The position numbers and the translations under genes were made by a program. From the NCBI RefSeq assembly GCF_005503355.1, contig NZ_SCMK01000006.1, positions 124,001 through 188,000 of the forward strand: 64,000 nt of DNA. Reading direction: 5' to 3'. Below the pieces are notes generated by a model. The model ran no database searches, was not told the origin of the DNA, and saw nothing but the letters and a program-made list of their open reading frames with translations. Positions 47,048 to 55,344 of the stretch are shown here, in pieces (within the stretch, counting starts at the first letter, position 1; every line of letters begins with the position of its first letter). Origin of the DNA: Sphingomonas sp. 1F27F7B. GTDB taxonomy: Bacteria; Pseudomonadota; Alphaproteobacteria; Sphingomonadales; Sphingomonadaceae.

Positions 47048-47454
47048 TTTCCCCGCCTTCGACGCGCGCGCGTGCGTCGTGATCGCCGTCAGGTCCGGAT
47101 TCGTCGCAATGCTGTGGCAATGCACGGCCGCCTGACGCACCCGGCCTCGCCGCAGCATAAGGTCGCACTGCTGCAACCGCCGGAGAGGGCGTGCCGGAAT
47201 GTCGGCGCGCGGGCGTAACGGGGTTTGTGCATGCGTAGGATGGTCTGCGGCCTGACCGGGCTGATCGTGTTTCTTGCGGCTTTGGATCTGTCGAGCGGTC
47301 TGGAGGATGGCGATGCCGCGGTTAAGGCGGAGCGCGGGAGCGGCGCCGGCCGCGAACGGGGTGCGTCGCATTTCTCGACGCACTGGACCGCCGCGTCGTG
47401 CCGCTATCTCGTCTCGGACTGGCAGCGGGGCTGACACTCCGCTATCGGGTGCAC
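47048..47454. other. Gene-poor stretch before the epimerase gene
   Basis: Apart from the doubtful small frame at 47231-47434, I see no gene here. The first half has imperfect GC-rich inverted repeats around CGCGCGCGTGCG at about 47060-47075. It presumably holds the promoter of the epimerase gene. Confidence 0.4.
47231..47434 (+). CDS. Doubtful small exported protein
   Basis: The 67-residue frame MRRMVCGLTGLIVFLAALDLSSGLEDGD... begins with a positively charged start and a hydrophobic stretch like a signal peptide or anchor. No good ribosome-binding site is present and no family is recognised. It ends 20 bases before the epimerase start. It could be spurious. Confidence 0.3.
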   Translation: MRRMVCGLTGLIVFLAALDLSSGLEDGDAAVKAERGSGAGRERGASHFSTHWTAASCRYLVSDWQRG

Positions 47455-48417
47455 ATGCATATTCTCCTGACAGGCTCCTCCGGCTGGCTCGGCCGTTTCC
47501 TCGCGCCCCTGCTCCGTGCGGAAGGGCACGTCGTGACCGGGCTCGACGTTGCACCGGGCGCGGATACCGACCTGATCGGATCGGTCGCCGACAGGGCGTT
47601 GATCGATCGCATCTTTGCCGAGCGCGGCATCGAGGCGGTGATCCATGGCGGGGCGCTGCACAAGCCCGATATCGCACGCTATCCGGCCCGGGCGTTCGTC
47701 GACGTCAATGTCACCGGCACGCTGAACCTGCTCGAGGCGGCTGCCCGTGCCGGCCATGACCGGTTCGTCTTCACGTCCACCACGTCGCTGATGATCAGCC
47801 AGGCGATCCGCGACGAAGCCGGGGATTCGGCGATATGGCTCGACGAGCGTTCCGGGCCGATCGAGCCGCGCAACATCTACGGCGTCACCAAGCTCGCCGC
47901 CGAGCAGCTCTGCCGGCTGGCCTGGCTGAACGACGGGCTCAATTGCGTCGTGCTGCGCACCAGCCGCTTCTTCCCGGAAGAGGACGACACGCATCGGGCG
48001 CTGTCCGGCGAGAACATGAAGGCGAACGAGTTGCTGTACCGCCGGCTGACGGCGGAGGACGCCGCGCGGGCCCATCTGCGCGCGCTGGAAAGGGCGCCGG
48101 AGATCGGCTTCGACACGTTCATCGTCTCCGCGCCGACGCCCTTTGCGCGCGCGGACTGCGCGGCGCTCAAGGCCGATGCGCGCGCTGTGATCGCGCGGTA
48201 TTTCCCGGACGCTCCGGCGCTCTATCGTGCCCGGGGCTGGGAACTCCCCGCGAGCATCGGCCGCGTCTATGACGCCGGCCATGCGGAGCGCCGGCTCGGC
48301 TTCCGGTGCGAGACCGGGTTCGTGGAGGTGCTGGAGGCGTTGCGGACGGGGCGGCCGCTGCCGTTCGCGCACGACCCGGCCTATGTCTCGCCCAATGAAG
48401 CGGCGGGCGCGGCCTGA
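47455..48417 (+). CDS. NAD-dependent epimerase/dehydratase family protein
   Basis: This is a short-chain-type extended dehydrogenase with the Rossmann motif LLTGSSGWLGRFL at residues 4-16, the family SxS region FTSTTSLMISQA and the catalytic YGVTKLAAE (Tyr-x3-Lys). The 320-residue start MHILLTGS was chosen at the Rossmann strand. The substrate, probably a nucleotide sugar or related compound, is unknown. No sugar-transfer genes are adjacent. Confidence 0.88.
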   Translation: MHILLTGSSGWLGRFLAPLLRAEGHVVTGLDVAPGADTDLIGSVADRALIDRIFAERGIEAVIHGGALHKPDIARYPARAFVDVNVTGTLNLLEAAARAGHDRFVFTSTTSLMISQAIRDEAGDSAIWLDERSGPIEPRNIYGVTKLAAEQLCRLAWLNDGLNCVVLRTSRFFPEEDDTHRALSGENMKANELLYRRLTAEDAARAHLRALERAPEIGFDTFIVSAPTPFARADCAALKADARAVIARYFPDAPALYRARGWELPASIGRVYDAGHAERRLGFRCETGFVEVLEALRTGRPLPFAHDPAYVSPNEAAGAA

Positions 48418-48500
48418 CCGGGAGGATGCCGAAGGGTGTCGTCGCGGCCCTGTAACGAAACTGCGCTCTGGATCGCGCCCGGGAATCCGGGGGGAATCCG

Positions 48501-49337
48501 ATGCGGGGCGTGGTCAAGCTGTTCGAAGTCCTGGTGGCGATCGCCATCGTGCTGGCGGCCGGGCTCTTTGTTGGCTCCGAATGGATCATCGGGCGCGGCC
48601 ATGCCGTGCCGGACGATCGAATCGCCATTCCGCGCGATCCCGCGGCGATCGCCGAAGGCGGGCGGCTCGCCACGCTCGCGGGCTGCCGCAGCTGCCACGG
48701 GCCGAACGGCGAGGGGCGGGTCTGGACCAGCGACCGGCTGACCGGGACGATCGCGCCGCCGGCCATCGCCCGCAAGCTCGCTTATTATTCGGACGCGGAG
48801 CTCGTCCGGCTGATCCGCTACGGCGTCAAGCGGGACGGCAGCACGGTCTTCATCATGCCCACCGGGGCGCAGCGCGCCTGGGCCGATGACGATCTTGGCC
48901 GGATCATCGCCTGGCTGCGCACGCTGAAGCCCGGCGCGGGGGATTCGCGGGCGGAGACCGGCTATGGCCCGTTGCCGCGCCTCGGCATGCTGGCCGGCAG
49001 TTTCGAGGAGGGCTATCGCAACGTCCGGCTGGCTCCGGCGCACCGGCCGCCCGAGACGGGCCGCTATGTCTATGACACGGCGTGCGCCGCCTGCCATCGG
49101 CTGGGCGACGATCATGCGCTGGGCGAGGGGCCGGTTGCCCCTGCGCTGGCGCCCATGGCCGCCGGCTATGATCCCATCGCCTTCCGCCGGCTGCTGCGCA
49201 TCGGGGTGGGGAAGCGCCGACGCGACCTGGGGCTGATGTCGGCGGTCGCCCGGGAAGCGACGCATGCGCTCAACGACGCGGAAATTGGCGCGCTCCATGC
49301 CTATCTCAGGGGCGAGGCGGACAGGCTGGGCCGCTGA
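48501..49337 (+). CDS. Diheme c-type cytochrome
   Basis: An N-terminal membrane anchor (about residues 8-27) precedes two heme c sites, Cys62-x2-Cys65-His66 (CRSCH) and Cys195-x2-Cys198-His199 (CAACH), each followed by a cytochrome c domain. The 278-residue layout resembles the diheme cytochrome subunits of membrane-bound dehydrogenases, but no dehydrogenase gene is adjacent. It acts in the periplasm as an electron carrier. Met ligands may be in FIMPTGAQ and DLGLMSA. Confidence 0.88.
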   Translation: MRGVVKLFEVLVAIAIVLAAGLFVGSEWIIGRGHAVPDDRIAIPRDPAAIAEGGRLATLAGCRSCHGPNGEGRVWTSDRLTGTIAPPAIARKLAYYSDAELVRLIRYGVKRDGSTVFIMPTGAQRAWADDDLGRIIAWLRTLKPGAGDSRAETGYGPLPRLGMLAGSFEEGYRNVRLAPAHRPPETGRYVYDTACAACHRLGDDHALGEGPVAPALAPMAAGYDPIAFRRLLRIGVGKRRRDLGLMSAVAREATHALNDAEIGALHAYLRGEADRLGR

Positions 49338-49414
49338 CCGGAGAATAGTTCAACTATGCGATGGAAAATTGCACGAACGCTTGCCTGTGCGCAAGAATCG
49401 ACTAAAGCGCCTGC

Positions 49415-50857
49415 ATGACCGCTCAACCGCGCACTCTCTATGAAAAGATCTGGGCCGACCATGTGGTCGAGCGCCGGGACGACGGAACCTGCCTGATCTA
49501 TATCGACCGCCATCTCGTCCATGAGGTGACCAGCCCCCAGGCCTTTGCCGGCCTGCGCGCGGCCGGGCGGCCGGTGCGCCGCCCGGACCTTACGCTTGCG
49601 GTTCCCGATCATAACTTGCCGACCACCGCCCGCGTCGACGCTGCCGGCGATGCGCTGCCGATCGCCGATCCGGCGAGCGCGGGCCAGCTCGCCGCTCTCC
49701 GTGCGAATGTCGCCGAGTTCGGCGTGCCCTATATCGACGCGCTCGATGCGCGGCAGGGAATCGTCCATGTCATCGGCCCCGAACAGGGCTTTACGCTGCC
49801 CGGCGCGACGCTCGTCTGCGGCGACAGCCATACTTCGGCGCATGGAGCGTTGGGAGCGCTGGCCTTCGGCATCGGGACGAGCGAGGTCGAACATGTGCTC
49901 GCCACGCAAACTTTGCTGCTGTCCCCGTCCAGGACGCTCGAGATCCGCGTCGATGGCAGACTGGGCTTCGGGGTCAGCCCCAAGGACGTCGTCCTGGCGA
50001 TCATCGGCAGGATCGGCGCGGCGGGCGGTACCGGCCATGTCATCGAGTTCACCGGCGACGTGATCCGCGACATGTCGATCGAGGGGCGGCTGACCGTCTC
50101 GAACATGTCGATCGAGGGCGGTGCCCGCTCGGGCCTGATCGCGCCTGACGAGACGACCTATGCCTATATCAAGGGCCGGCCGATGGCGCCCGGGGGCGAG
50201 GCCTGGGACCGGGCGGTCGCCCATTGGAAGAGCCTGGCCACCGATGCCGGCGCCGCGTACGACAGGAGCGTCGTCCTGCACGCGAGCGACATCGCGCCGT
50301 CGCTCACCTGGGGCACCAGCCCCGAGGACGTGGTGCCGATCACCGGCGCGGTGCCCGATCCCGAGAGCTTCGCGGATCCCGCCAAGCGCGTCGCCGCGCA
50401 AAAGTCGCTCGATTACATGGGCCTGACGCCCGGTATGCGGATGGAGGACGTGCCGATCGAGCACGTCTTCATCGGCTCGTGCACCAACAGCCGGATCGAG
50501 GACCTGCGCGCCGCCGCGGCAGTGGTGAAGGGCCATCACGTGGCTGATCGCATCCGCCAGGCGCTGATCGTGCCGGGCTCCGGGCTGGTGAAGCGCCAGG
50601 CCGAGGCCGAGGGGCTGGACCGCATCTTCCTCGAAGCCGGGTTCGAATGGCGCGAGCCGGGCTGCTCGATGTGTCTCGCGATGAACCCGGACAAGGTTCC
50701 CAGCGGTGAACGTTGTGCTTCCACCTCGAACCGGAATTTCGTAGGGAGGCAGGGTCCGGGGGCGCGGACGCATCTGCTTTCACCCGCAATGGCGGCGGCA
50801 GCGGCGATCCGGGGACGCCTCACCGATGTCAGGGAGCTGATGTCGGAGGATGCGTAA
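49415..50857 (+). CDS. leuC: 3-isopropylmalate dehydratase large subunit
   Basis: LeuC with LeuD isomerises isopropylmalate in leucine synthesis using a [4Fe-4S] cluster. [44 protein letters not shown], and the cluster cysteines in [14 protein letters not shown] and [14 protein letters not shown] are present. It is 480 residues. A tiny frame separates it from leuD. Confidence 0.97.
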   Translation: MTAQPRTLYEKIWADHVVERRDDGTCLIYIDRHLVHEVTSPQAFAGLRAAGRPVRRPDLTLAVPDHNLPTTARVDAAGDALPIADPASAGQLAALRANVAEFGVPYIDALDARQGIVHVIGPEQGFTLPGATLVCGDSHTSAHGALGALAFGIGTSEVEHVLATQTLLLSPSRTLEIRVDGRLGFGVSPKDVVLAIIGRIGAAGGTGHVIEFTGDVIRDMSIEGRLTVSNMSIEGGARSGLIAPDETTYAYIKGRPMAPGGEAWDRAVAHWKSLATDAGAAYDRSVVLHASDIAPSLTWGTSPEDVVPITGAVPDPESFADPAKRVAAQKSLDYMGLTPGMRMEDVPIEHVFIGSCTNSRIEDLRAAAAVVKGHHVADRIRQALIVPGSGLVKRQAEAEGLDRIFLEAGFEWREPGCSMCLAMNPDKVPSGERCASTSNRNFVGRQGPGARTHLLSPAMAAAAAIRGRLTDVRELMSEDA

Positions 50858-50868
50858 GGGGATGTTGT

Positions 50869-50985
50869 ATGAAGCGGGCGCTCATCGCGTTGATTGCGGG
50901 TACGGTGCTGAGCGGCCTGGCCGCGGCCTATGCGGCCACGGGCAAGGCAGTCGAGGCCAGGGCGGAGGTCACGGCCACCCGCTGA
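50869..50985 (+). CDS. Small exported peptide between leuC and leuD
   Basis: The 38-codon frame MKRALIALIAGTVLSGLAAAYAATGKAVEARAEVTATR has a clear signal peptide (Lys-Arg start, hydrophobic core, AYA-A cleavage pattern), leaving only about 16 residues. GTAAGGGGA lies upstream of the ATG. Spacing to leuC (11 bases) and leuD (18 bases) fits co-transcription. No family is known to me. Confidence 0.5.
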   Translation: MKRALIALIAGTVLSGLAAAYAATGKAVEARAEVTATR

Positions 50986-51003
50986 TCCGGGAGGTTGTGT
51001 AGA

Positions 51004-51633
51004 GTGGAAGCCGTTCGCAAGGTCGACGGGCGCGCCTATCCGTGGGGCGCCAAGAATATCGACACCGACATCATCATTCCCGCGCACTGGCTGAAGACCA
51101 CCACGCGCGAGGGGCTGGGCAAGGGCGCGTTCGAGAGCGTGCGCGCCCAGCCGGGCAATATCTTCGACGATCCGCGCTATGCGGGGGCGCCCGTGCTCGT
51201 CGCCGGCGACAATTTCGGCTGCGGATCGAGCCGCGAGCATGCCGCCTGGGCGCTCGCCGATCTCGGCATCAAGGCCGTGATCGCGCCGAGCTTCTCGGAC
51301 ATCTTCTCGGGCAACGCCTTCAAGAACGGCATCGTGCCGGTGGTCCTTCCCCAGGAAGCGGTCGACCGGCTCGTCGAGGTCGCCAGGACCGACGAGATCA
51401 CGGTCGACCTGGAGACGATGACCGTCACCACGCCCTTCCAGGATCGCTTCGCCTTCGATCTGGACCCGTTCCGCCGCCAATGCCTGATGGAAGGGCTGGA
51501 CGAGATCGGCATGACGCTGGCACAAGATACCGCGATTTCGAAATTCGAAGCCGGAATGGCGAAGGATCGCCCCTGGCTGGCGGTGGAGACGGCGAATGAA
51601 GGCATTGCTCTCGAAGCAACCGGGCGGACCTGA
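51004..51633 (+). CDS. leuD: 3-isopropylmalate dehydratase small subunit
   Basis: LeuD is the swivelling domain of the isopropylmalate isomerase. It starts at GTG ([31 protein letters not shown]), with GGAGG nine bases upstream; the in-frame TTG at 50995 is too close to that site. [16 protein letters not shown] and [14 protein letters not shown] are conserved. It is 209 residues, and its last 12 codons overlap the next gene by 38 bases. Confidence 0.95.
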   Translation: MEAVRKVDGRAYPWGAKNIDTDIIIPAHWLKTTTREGLGKGAFESVRAQPGNIFDDPRYAGAPVLVAGDNFGCGSSREHAAWALADLGIKAVIAPSFSDIFSGNAFKNGIVPVVLPQEAVDRLVEVARTDEITVDLETMTVTTPFQDRFAFDLDPFRRQCLMEGLDEIGMTLAQDTAISKFEAGMAKDRPWLAVETANEGIALEATGRT

Positions 51634-52591
51634 TACTCTAATCTTGGAGGATCTGCCCGATCCGACGGCGGGCAGGGGGCAAGTGGTCGTCGCGGTGAAG
51701 GCCTGCGCGATCAACTATCCCGATTTCCTGATCATCGAGGACAAATATCAGTTCAAGCCGCCGCGCCCCTTCGCGCCGGGCGGCGAGATCGCCGGCGTGA
51801 TCGAAAGCGTGGGCGAGGGCGTGACCGATTGGGCGGTGGGCGACCGGGTGATTGCAGTGACCGGTCATGGCGGGCTGGTCGAGAAGATCGCGATCGAGGC
51901 GTTTCGCCTGTTTCGCCTGCCCGAGGGGCGCAGCTTCGAGGAAGGCGCGGCGCTGCTGCTCACCTATGCCACCACGATCCACGCGTTGCTCGATCGCGGG
52001 CATCTGCGCGAAGGGCACAACCTGCTGGTGCTGGGTGCCGCGGGCGGCGTCGGCCTCGCCGCGGTGGAACTCGGCAAGGCATTCGGCGCGCGCGTGATCG
52101 CGGCGGTCTCCTCGGAAGAAAAGGCGGCGGCGGCGAAGGCTGCCGGCGCGGACGAGGCGCTCGTCTATGGCCGCGCTCCGTTCGACAAGGACCAGTCCAA
52201 GGCACTGGCGGAGCAGTTCAAGACGGCGCTGGGGCCCCAGGGCGCGGACGTGATCTACGATCCGGTGGGCGGCGACTATGCCGAGCCGGCGCTGCGCGCG
52301 ATCGGCTGGGAGGGGCGTTATCTCGTGGTCGGCTTCCCGGCAGGCATTCCCAGGCTGCCGCTCAACCTGACCCTGTTGAAGAGCTGCGACGTGTGCGGCG
52401 TGTTCTGGGGTGCCTTCGCGGCGCGCGATCCCAAGGCGAACGCGGCGCATGTGGGGCAGCTGTTCCGGCTATGGGGCGAAGGGCGGATCGCTCCGAAGGT
52501 GACGGAGACCTTCTCGCTTGCCGATGGCGGCAAGGCGATCGCCAAGATGGCCGCGCGCCAGGTGATCGGGAAGGTCGTGGTGACGATCTGA
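51596..52591 (+). CDS. NADPH:quinone reductase-like zinc-independent MDR protein
   Basis: A medium-chain reductase of the quinone oxidoreductase branch: [41 protein letters not shown] at the N-terminus, the NADPH motif [26 protein letters not shown], and no structural zinc cysteines. It is 331 residues. The start overlaps leuD by 38 bases, which is long; ATG at 51596 is nonetheless the best start for the family. The TGA stop lies at the edge of a repeat element. Confidence 0.9.
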   Translation: MKALLSKQPGGPDTLILEDLPDPTAGRGQVVVAVKACAINYPDFLIIEDKYQFKPPRPFAPGGEIAGVIESVGEGVTDWAVGDRVIAVTGHGGLVEKIAIEAFRLFRLPEGRSFEEGAALLLTYATTIHALLDRGHLREGHNLLVLGAAGGVGLAAVELGKAFGARVIAAVSSEEKAAAAKAAGADEALVYGRAPFDKDQSKALAEQFKTALGPQGADVIYDPVGGDYAEPALRAIGWEGRYLVVGFPAGIPRLPLNLTLLKSCDVCGVFWGAFAARDPKANAAHVGQLFRLWGEGRIAPKVTETFSLADGGKAIAKMAARQVIGKVVVTI

Positions 52592-52719
52592 TCCTCCCCG
52601 GCACGGGGAGGGGGACCACGACGCGAAGCGGCGTGGTGGAGGGGTCTCGCCGCGAGCAAATCCCGTGTTGCGTTCCCCCTCCACCGTGCTGCGCATGGTC
52701 CCCCCTGCCGGGGAGGATC
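52590..52719. repeat. 130-bp inverted-repeat element, second family
   Basis: Ends GATCCTCCCCGGCA and TGCCGGGGAGGATC are perfect 14-bp inverted repeats, with further internal complementary stretches (GGGGGACCA/TGGTCCCCC and TGGAGGGG/CCCTCCA). The left end overlaps the TGA stop of the quinone reductase gene. A degenerate relative occurs after the PAS gene at 31284. No coding capacity. Confidence 0.8.
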
Positions 52720-52782
52720 GGCTGCTTGCTCTCCGGCCTTCGCCCCCCTATCTCCACACCAAACGCCATATAGGGGACTGCA

Positions 52783-53106
52783 ATGACCACGTTCGACGAT
52801 CGCGAAAAGGCATTTGAGGCGAAGTTCGCGCGCGACGAGGACATGGCCTTCCGCGTCACCGCCCGTCGCAACCGTCTCGTCGGCCAGTGGGCCGCGGCGC
52901 AGATGAAGCTGACCCCGGAAGAGACCGATGCCTATGCCAAGGCAGTCGTCCAGGCCGACTTCGAGGAAGCGGGCGACGAGGATGTGATCCGCAAGCTGCT
53001 CGGCGATCTGCTCGCCGCCGGCATCGAGACCGACGATGCCACCGTGCGCCGCGCGCTTGAGGAGCAGGCAGTCGAGGCGCGCCGCCAATTGATGGGTGAA
53101 GCCTGA
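52783..53106 (+). CDS. ATP synthase zeta-type inhibitor (DUF1476)
   Basis: The 107-residue protein MTTFDDREKAFEAKFARDEDMAFRVTARRNRLVGQWAA... is a DUF1476 protein. This family includes the zeta subunit that blocks F1-ATPase rotation in Paracoccus denitrificans. The inhibitory N-terminal helix (about residues 1-20) is well conserved in type. It overlaps bolA by one base and is part of a three-gene unit with bolA and grxD. Confidence 0.92.
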   Translation: MTTFDDREKAFEAKFARDEDMAFRVTARRNRLVGQWAAAQMKLTPEETDAYAKAVVQADFEEAGDEDVIRKLLGDLLAAGIETDDATVRRALEEQAVEARRQLMGEA

Positions 53107-53354
53107 TGCCAATGGCGGCCAGCGAGATCGAAGACCTCATCAAGGCCGGCATCCCCGATGCCCGGGTCGAGATCACCGATCTCGCCGGTGATGGCGATCA
53201 TTATGCGGCGCGCGTGGTCGCGCCGATGTTCAAGGGCATGCCGCGGGTGCGCCAGCACCAGGCGGTCTATGCCGCGCTCGGCGGGCGCATGGGCGGCGTG
53301 CTCCACGCTCTCCAGCTCACCACCGAAGCGCCCCTCGAGGAGCAAGCGAAGTGA
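53106..53354 (+). CDS. bolA: BolA family protein
   Basis: BolA proteins pair with CGFS glutaredoxins to sense or deliver Fe-S clusters. The 82-residue sequence has [59 protein letters not shown], with the conserved HxxVY-like HQAVY element and a cluster-ligand His. It overlaps its neighbours by one base at the start and four bases at the end (GTGA with grxD). Confidence 0.93.
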   Translation: MPMAASEIEDLIKAGIPDARVEITDLAGDGDHYAARVVAPMFKGMPRVRQHQAVYAALGGRMGGVLHALQLTTEAPLEEQAK

Positions 53355-53665
53355 CCGACGATACCCAGGCGCGCATCAAGGCGCTGGTCGACAGCAACAA
53401 GGTGCTGCTGTTCATGAAGGGCAGCCCGCTCTTCCCGCAGTGCGGCTTCTCCAGCCGCGCGGTGGCGATTCTCAACCATCTCGGTGTCGAGTTCGAGAGC
53501 GTCGACGTGCTCCAGGACCAGGGCATCCGCCAGGGGATCAAGGAATTCTCCGACTGGCCGACCATCCCGCAGCTCTATGTGAAGGGTGAATTCGTCGGCG
53601 GCTCGGATATCATGATGGAAATGTACGAGAGCGGCGAACTCGCCCAGCTCTTCGCCGAGGCCTGA
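53351..53665 (+). CDS. grxD: Monothiol glutaredoxin Grx4
   Basis: The CGFS active site is at residues 31-34 ([19 protein letters not shown]). This class binds a bridging [2Fe-2S] cluster with glutathione and BolA. GTG starts the gene within the bolA stop (GTGA). It is 104 residues. The segment is KGSP where most relatives have KGTP, a conservative change. A terminator follows at 53691. Confidence 0.96.
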   Translation: MTDDTQARIKALVDSNKVLLFMKGSPLFPQCGFSSRAVAILNHLGVEFESVDVLQDQGIRQGIKEFSDWPTIPQLYVKGEFVGGSDIMMEMYESGELAQLFAEA

Positions 53666-53690
53666 CCCCGGCAAGGCCTGCTTTCCGATG

Positions 53691-53717
53691 ACGCCCTGGT
53701 GAAAGCCGGGGCGTTTT
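53691..53717 (+). terminator. Intrinsic terminator after grxD
   Basis: ACGCCC and GGGCGT flank a stem with the further GG/CC pairs and a TGAAAG loop, followed by five T residues. It ends the zeta-inhibitor-bolA-grxD transcript. Confidence 0.85.
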
Positions 53718-53781
53718 TCGTCGCCGGGCGTGACGTTGCGGCGTAAAATCGTCTTGCTGCCTGATTCTGGGAGGCCCCGGG

Positions 53782-53826
53782 TGGGTGGGTCGACGCGAGA
53801 CCGGGAAGTAGCGGTCGACCCACCCA
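53782..53826. other. Perfect 13-bp hairpin of unknown role
   Basis: TGGGTGGGTCGAC and GTCGACCCACCCA are perfect inverted repeats around a 19-base loop. They lie in a 308-base gap between grxD and the lysozyme-like gene, without a T-tract. Nothing else in this gap is recognised. Confidence 0.6.
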
Positions 53827-53973
53827 ATGAATGAAGCGTAGAACGCTTGGGGTGCCCTTTACTTTGCACTCGCCGTGCCAGTTTGGGCCAAGCCCGGATT
53901 TCCGGGGTTTCGATGGTTAGCGATCGTTAACCAGGCATCGCGCTTGTAAGCAATTCCGACAGTTTGGCGAGCT

Positions 53974-54783
53974 TCAGAGCCCTTCGCTCGAGAAATCCCA
54001 TTTGGCGCCGTTCACCCAGCCTTCGCCCATCGCGATCGTGCCCTTGCGATTGAGGACGACATGCTGCCACTTCGGATTGGCGGTGTTCGAGCGCAGATAG
54101 CTCATCACTAGAACCATCATCTGCTCGGCATCGGGCTTGTTGCGCCAGAGCAAGCCGTTCTTGTTCGCATCCTTCACATGGCCGGCGGTGCCCTTCACCG
54201 CAGCCAGGAAGTCGCAGATCACGTCGTCGGCGTGGTCGGGGCTGTTGGCGGCGATGAAGTCCTTGACCCTTTGCGGTGAGAGGGTCTCCAGCCCGCCATT
54301 CTGCGTGATGATGTCGAAGAACCAGCAGAACAGCCGCTTGCTGGGCGTGCCGTCGTCATAGCCCCTTGCCCAGGCCGTGGCGCCGGCATGGGCGCGGCCG
54401 GCGACTTCGCCGATCACCTTGTCCTGCTGCGCGCGCATCGCCGTGCCGCCCATCAGCGCGCGAAGCTCGGCCTTGGCGACGGGCTTCAGCGCCTTGCCGT
54501 TCTGCCAGCCGTTCACGATCGCCAGGCCGTTCCGCACCGTGCCGGTGCAGGCTGCCCAAATCTGCGCACCATAGGTCGGCATCGCGGCAAGCACGACCGG
54601 CTGGCCCACCGCCTTCACCATCGGCTGCAGCGAGTTCTGTCCGATATTCCATTGCAACGCGCCGCAGGAGATCCCCATGCCGTCGAAATTGCCGGACGCG
54701 CCCATGTACGGGTCGCCGGCCACTTCGAAGCCGGGGGTGATCTTGACGGCGGACTTGATCCAGTCGGCAGGCGGGTTGGCCAT
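53974..54783 (-). CDS. Lysozyme-like protein of unknown function
   Basis: The 269-residue protein reads MANPPADWIKSAVKITPGFEVAGDPYMGASGNFDGMGISCGALQWNIGQNSLQPM near the start. The GNFDGMGISCGALQWN block resembles the catalytic region of lysozyme- or chitosanase-like proteins sometimes called peptidoglycan-binding. No signal peptide or membrane segment is visible. It stands alone. It could be a cell-wall enzyme exported by another route, or an effector. The family assignment is tentative. Confidence 0.6.
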   Translation of the reverse strand: MANPPADWIKSAVKITPGFEVAGDPYMGASGNFDGMGISCGALQWNIGQNSLQPMVKAVGQPVVLAAMPTYGAQIWAACTGTVRNGLAIVNGWQNGKALKPVAKAELRALMGGTAMRAQQDKVIGEVAGRAHAGATAWARGYDDGTPSKRLFCWFFDIITQNGGLETLSPQRVKDFIAANSPDHADDVICDFLAAVKGTAGHVKDANKNGLLWRNKPDAEQMMVLVMSYLRSNTANPKWQHVVLNRKGTIAMGEGWVNGAKWDFSSEGL

Positions 54784-54922
54784 GTCTCTTCTCCAGTGAA
54801 ACCGTGTGGAATCGCCAGTGGTGCGACTTTCTCACTGGAGGGAGATGCATGCGAAGTTGTGCAGATATTGGCAAATCCTGAAGAGTCCATGTTGGATCGT
54901 TCAGCCGGCGTTCACCCAGTTG

Positions 54923-54959
54923 ACTACAGACGTAATCGAGACGATTACAGACGTAGTCA
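54923..54959. promoter_or_regulatory. Double BlaI-type operator
   Basis: Two copies of TACAGACGTA stand head to head. The outer parts form GACTAC...GTAGTC and the inner parts GTAATC...GATTAC around GAGAC. The TACA-N2-type half-sites are like those bound by BlaI/MecI dimers. The site is 16 bases upstream of the blaI-like start, fitting autorepression. Confidence 0.7.
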
Positions 54960-54975
54960 TTTCAAAGAGGGAACG

Positions 54976-55344
54976 ATGACCGAACGGATCAGCGACGCCG
55001 AGCACGCCGTGATGGAAGTGCTGTGGGAGGAGTCGCCGCTCACTGCCCAGGAAGTGGCCGAGCGGGTGCCCGCCGCCCGAGGCTGGAGCGCCAATACGGT
55101 CAAGACTCTGCTTGGGCGCCTCCTCGCCAAGAACATCATCGCGCACCAGGAAGAGGGCCGCCGCTATCTCTATCATCCGTTGGTCGTGCGCGGCGATTAT
55201 GTCGCCGGGGAATCGCGCAAGCTGATGGACCGGCTCTTCGGCGGCAAGCTCACGCCGCTGGTCGCGCATCTCGCCGAGCGCGACGAACTTACCGAACAGG
55301 ACATCGCCGAGATCGAGGCGCTGCTGAAGGAACTCAAGCAATGA
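54976..55344 (+). CDS. BlaI/MecI/CopY family repressor
   Basis: The 122-residue protein has the BlaI winged-helix: TERISDAEHAVMEVLWEESPLTAQEVAERV...WSANTVKTLLGRLLAKNIIAHQEEGRRYLYHPLV. The C-terminal dimerisation helix contains the usual cleavage region. AGAGGGAACG precedes the ATG. It overlaps the M56 peptidase gene by four bases. The operator lies just upstream. No beta-lactamase gene is nearby, so its regulon is unknown. Confidence 0.92.
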   Translation: MTERISDAEHAVMEVLWEESPLTAQEVAERVPAARGWSANTVKTLLGRLLAKNIIAHQEEGRRYLYHPLVVRGDYVAGESRKLMDRLFGGKLTPLVAHLAERDELTEQDIAEIEALLKELKQ

